NCBI GenBank assembly: GCA_964495385.1
Contig: CAZBVO010000006.1
Coordinates: forward strand, 21,945-85,944
DNA length: 64,000 bases
Reading direction: 5' to 3'
Source: CAG-1138 sp964495385
Lineage (GTDB): Bacteria; Bacillota; Clostridia; Christensenellales; CAG-917
The notes under the pieces were generated by a model. The model searched no databases, was not told where the DNA came from, and saw only the letters and a program-made list of their open reading frames with translations. The position numbers and the translations under genes were made by a program. Below, in pieces: positions 60,652 to 64,000 of this stretch (the first letter of the stretch is position 1; each line of letters opens with the position of its first letter).

Positions 60652-60954
60652 ATGTTCGGAAATTTAATTCTTGCGCTCAGCTATAATGCCGGTAACGCAA
60701 TTCAATGGGTAATCATGTCTCTTATGCTCGCAGTAAGCGTTGCATTGATCGTGGTTGTCATGATGCAAAAAAGCAGTGGCGACGATAGCGTTAGCGCAGT
60801 TACGGGCGGCAGTTCCGATTCCTTCTACGGCAAAAACAAATCCCAGACCAAAGAGGGCTTGTTGCGCAAACTTACAATTGCTTTTGCAATTGCCATTTTC
60901 GTGCTCAGCGTAGTTTTCTTTATCGTTGCAAAGAACTCCGGTCTTGTAGCGTAA
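60652..60954 (+). CDS. secG: Preprotein translocase subunit SecG
   Basis: The 100-residue protein has two transmembrane helices (IQWVIMSLMLAVSVALIVVVMMQ and LTIAFAIAIFVLSVVFFIVA) separated by a Gly/Ser-rich loop with QKSSGDDSVSAVTGGSSDSFYGKN, the SecG layout. It assists SecYE in export. CGGAGG precedes the ATG. An extended -10 (TGT before GATAAT at 60608-60613) lies in the upstream gap. It leads the conserved secG-rnr-smpB-ssrA block. Confidence 0.93.
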   Translation: MFGNLILALSYNAGNAIQWVIMSLMLAVSVALIVVVMMQKSSGDDSVSAVTGGSSDSFYGKNKSQTKEGLLRKLTIAFAIAIFVLSVVFFIVAKNSGLVA

Positions 60955-61012
60955 GGTTTTTTTGCAAAGGAAGGCGGCCGTCAGGTCGCCTATTTAATTG
61001 TCAGAGGTAAAC

Positions 61013-63106
61013 ATGGGCTTTACGGAAAAAGTGCTTGGACAAATAGAGGAAAGCGGACTTTCCGATTTCACTCTCAAACAGCTTTGCAGGAAGTTGGGCA
61101 TTTATGCATCCTTCGAAAGAAGGATTATTTCCGATGCCTTAAAAACCCTCTCGGACGACGGTAAATTGGTTGAAATTTCCGCCGATCACTACGTTTTGCC
61201 TGAGGCGGGAAGCCTCATAAAAGGCGTACTCAGGGGCAACAGAAGGGGCTTTGCGTTTTTAACAAGAGAGGACGGCGGAGCAGATTTGTTTATTCCAAAC
61301 CGTTCGTTGCACGGCGCATTGCACGGCGATACCGTGCTTGCCAGACTTTCGCCCGTTTCGTCTTCGGACGACGAGGGAGAAGTGGTGAAAGTTTTGGAAA
61401 GGGGCTTTGACCAAATTGTAGGTACCTTTGAAAAACGACCGCAAGGTTTCGGATTTGTCGTAGCGGACGACAGCAGCTATTTTTCGGATGTTTTTGTGCC
61501 TGCCGCTTCGGCGCGCGGAATCAGAAACAACTCAAAAGTCGTAGTTAAACTGACGGAATTTGGAGGTAAAAACCCTGTTGGCGAAATTAAGGAAGTTTTG
61601 GGCTTCGGCGGAAACATCGATGCCGAAACCGTAGGAATAGTCAGAAGCCACGGCTTTAAAGAGGCGTTTTGCGAAGACGTTCTGGCGGAAGCAAAAAGGC
61701 TTGCCTCGTCGGACATAAGCAAAGAAATTTCAAAAAGAGAGGATTTCAGAAGCCTTCCGACAATCACTATCGACGGTGACGACGCAAGGGACTTTGACGA
61801 TGCCGTTACGCTTTTAAAGACGGCGGACGGGTTTGAACTGTACGTTCACATTGCCGACGTAAGTCATTTTGTGCGCCCGGGAAGTTTGGTGGACAAAGAA
61901 GCGAGAGAGCGTGCTACCAGCGTTTATTTGCCTAATATGGTTTTGCCGATGCTTCCCGAAAGCATTTCAAACGGCTGTTGCAGCCTCGTAGAAGGCGAGG
62001 ACAGGCTTACGCTTACTTGCGTTATGTCCGTTGACGAAAAAGGGAAAGTCAAGTCGGTAAGGTTGGCAAAAAGCGTTATAGCCAGCAATCACCGCATGAC
62101 CTACGGTGAGGTTTCCAAGCTTTTGGACGGCGACAAAAAGCTTGCCGACAAGTATTCGGACGTTGTCGGTATGATTTTCGAGATGAAAAAATTGGCCGAC
62201 ACGCTTGCCTTGGCTCGACACGAAAGAGGCTCTATCGATTTTGTTACGCACGAAAGCCTTATAAAGCTTAATGCTTCCAAAACGAAAGTCGTTGACGTCC
62301 AAAGATATCCGATGCTGGATTCAAACGACATCATCGAGGAATTTATGCTTCTTGCCAACGAATCCGTTGCCGAGTTTATGAACAGGGCCGAACTTCCGCT
62401 GGTGTACCGTGTGCACGGGGAGCCGACAAAGGAAAAAATCGAACAGCTTACAAAGTTTGTCGAAGGTTGCGGCTTTACGTTTAAGGTGCGCAACAAGCTT
62501 TACAGCAAGCAGTTTCAGCAACTTTTGGAGCAGGTCAAAGGCGCGGAAACGGAAAATATCATTTCAAAAGTGATGCTCAGAAGCATGCAAAAGGCCAAGT
62601 ATTCGGCCGAAAACGAGGGGCATTTCGGCCTCGCTTTGGAGTACTACTGCCACTTCACTTCGCCTATACGCCGCTATCCGGATTTGATGGTTCACCGCAT
62701 AATAAAAGCAGTGCTTGACGGAAAATTCGACGAGAATCAACTTGGCAAGTTTTCTGCCGATTGCGTGACGGTGTCCGATTTTTCCAGCGAGCGTGAAAGA
62801 GCCGCCGATTTGGCCGAAAGAGATGCGGATGACTACTTTAAAGCGCTGTTTATGCAGGATAAAGTCGGCGAAATGTACGAGGGCTATATAAGCGGCGTTA
62901 CGTCGTCGGGTATTTTTGTGGAACTTGAAAACACCGTCGAGGGGTTTGTTCCCGTGTCGAGGTTGCCGCACGGACGATACGCTTTTGACGAAAAACGCTT
63001 TGAACTGAAAGGGGCAAAACGCACCTTCGGGCTCGGCGACAAAGTCACTGTTGCGGTTGCGGCGGCAAACGTTGCCGAAAGGAGGGTTGACTTTGAGCTA
63101 TTCTGA
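61013..63106 (+). CDS. rnr: Ribonuclease R
   Basis: RNase R is a processive 3'-5' exonuclease that degrades structured RNA and works with trans-translation. The 697-residue protein has an N-terminal helix-turn-helix-like region, cold-shock domains (GVLRGNRRGFAFLTREDGGADLFIP), the RNB catalytic motif TIDGDDARDFDDAVTL, HFTSPIRRYPDLMVHR and a C-terminal S1 domain (YEGYISGVTSSGIFVELENTVEGFVPV). The ATG at 61013 follows AGAGGTAA. smpB starts inside its last codons. Confidence 0.96.
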   Translation: MGFTEKVLGQIEESGLSDFTLKQLCRKLGIYASFERRIISDALKTLSDDGKLVEISADHYVLPEAGSLIKGVLRGNRRGFAFLTREDGGADLFIPNRSLHGALHGDTVLARLSPVSSSDDEGEVVKVLERGFDQIVGTFEKRPQGFGFVVADDSSYFSDVFVPAASARGIRNNSKVVVKLTEFGGKNPVGEIKEVLGFGGNIDAETVGIVRSHGFKEAFCEDVLAEAKRLASSDISKEISKREDFRSLPTITIDGDDARDFDDAVTLLKTADGFELYVHIADVSHFVRPGSLVDKEARERATSVYLPNMVLPMLPESISNGCCSLVEGEDRLTLTCVMSVDEKGKVKSVRLAKSVIASNHRMTYGEVSKLLDGDKKLADKYSDVVGMIFEMKKLADTLALARHERGSIDFVTHESLIKLNASKTKVVDVQRYPMLDSNDIIEEFMLLANESVAEFMNRAELPLVYRVHGEPTKEKIEQLTKFVEGCGFTFKVRNKLYSKQFQQLLEQVKGAETENIISKVMLRSMQKAKYSAENEGHFGLALEYYCHFTSPIRRYPDLMVHRIIKAVLDGKFDENQLGKFSADCVTVSDFSSERERAADLAERDADDYFKALFMQDKVGEMYEGYISGVTSSGIFVELENTVEGFVPVSRLPHGRYAFDEKRFELKGAKRTFGLGDKVTVAVAAANVAERRVDFELF

Positions 63107-63572
63107 AAAAAACCGCATAAGGCAAATAGCCTCGAACAAAAAGGCCTATCACGACTATTTCATCGAGGATACTTACGAAGCCGGGATTGCTTTGGAAGGC
63201 TCGGAGGTTAAGTCCGTGAGGCTGGGACGAATAAACCTTAAAGACAGCTACGTTGCTATAAAAGACGGCACCGCATGGCTTTACGGCGTGCATATTTCGC
63301 CGTACGAAAAGATGAGTGCGTTTTCAAAAACCGATCCCGATCGCAGGCGCAGACTTTTGCTGAACAAGGCCGAAATCAACAAGCTTAGGGGACGGGTGGA
63401 ACAGAAAGGCTACACCATCGTGCCTACAAAAGTTTATTTTAAGGACGCTTTGGTCAAAGTGGAAATTGCACTCGCAAAAGGTAAAGAATTGCACGACAAA
63501 CGCCGCGCAATCGCCGAAAAAGAAAACCGTCGCGAAATCGACAGGGCCGTAAAAACTTTTGTCGGCAGATAA
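63093..63572 (+). CDS. smpB: SsrA-binding protein SmpB
   Basis: The 159-residue protein is SmpB: NKKAYHDYFIEDTYEAGIALEGSEVKSVRLGRINLKDSYV, then HISPYEKMSAFSKTDPDRRRRLLLNKAEI and a basic tail. It binds tmRNA and brings it to stalled ribosomes. The start is TTG at 63093, directly behind AAAGGAGGGTTGAC, and overlaps the rnr stop by 14 bp. ssrA lies immediately downstream. Confidence 0.96.
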   Translation: MSYSEKNRIRQIASNKKAYHDYFIEDTYEAGIALEGSEVKSVRLGRINLKDSYVAIKDGTAWLYGVHISPYEKMSAFSKTDPDRRRRLLLNKAEINKLRGRVEQKGYTIVPTKVYFKDALVKVEIALAKGKELHDKRRAIAEKENRREIDRAVKTFVGR

Positions 63573-63574
63573 AG

Positions 63575-63603
63575 TTGCGTTTTTAGGCTTTCAAATGTAT
63601 AAT
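63575..63603 (+). promoter_or_regulatory. Promoter of ssrA
   Basis: TTGCGT (63575-63580), 17-bp spacer, TATAAT (63598-63603). The transcript would begin about 17 bases before the mature 5' end, leaving a short leader for RNase P. Confidence 0.65.
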
Positions 63604-63625
63604 TGAATTGAAGTTTCTTTGCTAA

Positions 63626-63997
63626 GGGGTAGTTCTCAGATTCGCCGGGGGCGTCGTATGAGATGAAAAGCATGTCGCAGGCTCGGCTGCGTCAAAAACG
63701 GAAAAACTTAAATAAACGCAAAAGAAACTAAAACCGTCAATACCAACAACGTATTGGCATTCGCTGCTTAACTTATCGCGGCATGTCGACCCGACGTTCT
63801 CTGTCCGTCGGCAATCGGCATCATACTGACAGGGGAACGGCTTCGGCAACGGTTATAACCGAGGCGGCAGAATAACATCTTCAAACCTACGGCCCGTTTG
63901 CGGGCAGAGGGGCGAGAAATTTAAACGCAAACTAAGCATGTAGAAAGCGTCGGGTACGGGCTTTCGTACACGGGTGCAAGTCCCGTCTACTCCACCA
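63626..63997 (+). ncRNA. ssrA: Transfer-messenger RNA
   Basis: The 5' GGGGTAG (63626-63632) pairs with CTACTCC (63987-63993) to form the acceptor stem, which ends in encoded ACCA. The third pair is G-U, the alanine identity element. A T-arm (ACGGG/CCCGT, 63980 to 63995 region) precedes the 3' end. An internal tag frame ends in a stop at 63769. The gene follows smpB directly. The T-loop reads TGCAAGT, with G where the usual TTC has its second T. Confidence 0.93.
63718..63771 (+). other. tmRNA proteolysis-tag reading frame
   Basis: Resume codon GCA at 63718, then AKETKTVNTNNVLAFAA and a TAA stop. With the alanine brought by tmRNA the full tag is one residue longer. It ends in the hydrophobic-Ala-Ala signal recognised by ClpXP. 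The resume point is inferred from the upstream TAAAC and the position of the stop. Confidence 0.8.
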
Positions 63998-64000
63998 AAA

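Noticed and set aside
1..64000. CRISPR arrays, insertion sequences, prophage, toxin-antitoxin or defence genes
   Set aside because: No repeat-spacer pattern, transposase, integrase or known defence protein was seen; gene content is chromosomal core.

Overview
The window is a stretch of core chromosome from an anaerobic, low-to-moderate-GC Gram-positive bacterium, most likely an uncultured gut-type member of the Clostridia. The evidence is spoVG, the block hprK-murB-PHP-whiA-dnaE-pfkA, a SCIFF ranthipeptide precursor with its radical-SAM maturase, a class III (oxygen-sensitive) ribonucleotide reductase, a thioredoxin reductase that looks ferredoxin-dependent, a PPi-type phosphofructokinase, and DUF5685 and DUF4250 proteins. 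Genes are dense on both strands. Intrinsic terminators and near-consensus sigma-A promoters (17-bp spacers) are easy to read. I saw no CRISPR array, insertion sequence, prophage or defence island.

Layout. 1-4.1 kb: end of an old-yellow-enzyme-type flavoprotein, both aconitase-X subunits and a separately promoted FGGY sugar kinase. 4.2-7.0 kb: spoVG, murC and a zinc-less MDR reductase. 7.1-15.6 kb: rpmE, a DUF1385-PrmC fusion, prfA, then a P-loop protein, thrC, trpS, a DUF5685 protein, a J-like protein and membrane proteins. 15.8-28.7 kb: an ArsR regulator, uvrC, a HAD phosphatase, hprK, murB, PHP, whiA, dnaE, and an ATP-type plus a PPi-type phosphofructokinase. 28.7-32.3 kb: an RlmD-type rRNA methyltransferase with an ASCH domain inside its catalytic domain, a decayed tail behind it, an APH-like kinase and an esterase. 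32.4-38.7 kb: tandem NrdR boxes, nrdD fused to a glutaredoxin-like domain, a flavin disulfide reductase, SGNH and SemiSWEET-like proteins, a LysR regulator and the NrdD activase. 38.8-44.7 kb: a guanine riboswitch, xpt and a BMP-type nucleoside ABC transporter. 44.8-49.3 kb: AlkD-like, TrmO, AraC, MATE and acetyltransferase genes. 49.4-55.0 kb: DUF4250, Tex, a DNPH1-like hydrolase, a PPC/DUF296 protein, an LCAT-like lipoprotein and an inositol-monophosphatase-like protein. 55.1-60.5 kb: SCIFF precursor and maturase, an Orn/Lys/Arg-decarboxylase-fold protein, glmS and a ferritin-like protein. 60.6-64 kb: secG, rnr, smpB and ssrA (trans-translation).

Most of the window is housekeeping. The observations I rate most unusual are the ASCH domain nested in the RlmD-like enzyme, the NrdD-redoxin fusion beside a reductase lacking NADPH motifs (a predicted ferredoxin-to-NrdD electron route under tandem NrdR boxes), the YqhQ/DUF1385-PrmC fusion, the guanine riboswitch with a visible alternative pairing, and the terminator between the SCIFF precursor and its maturase. 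All family names come from reading the sequence; no database search was run.
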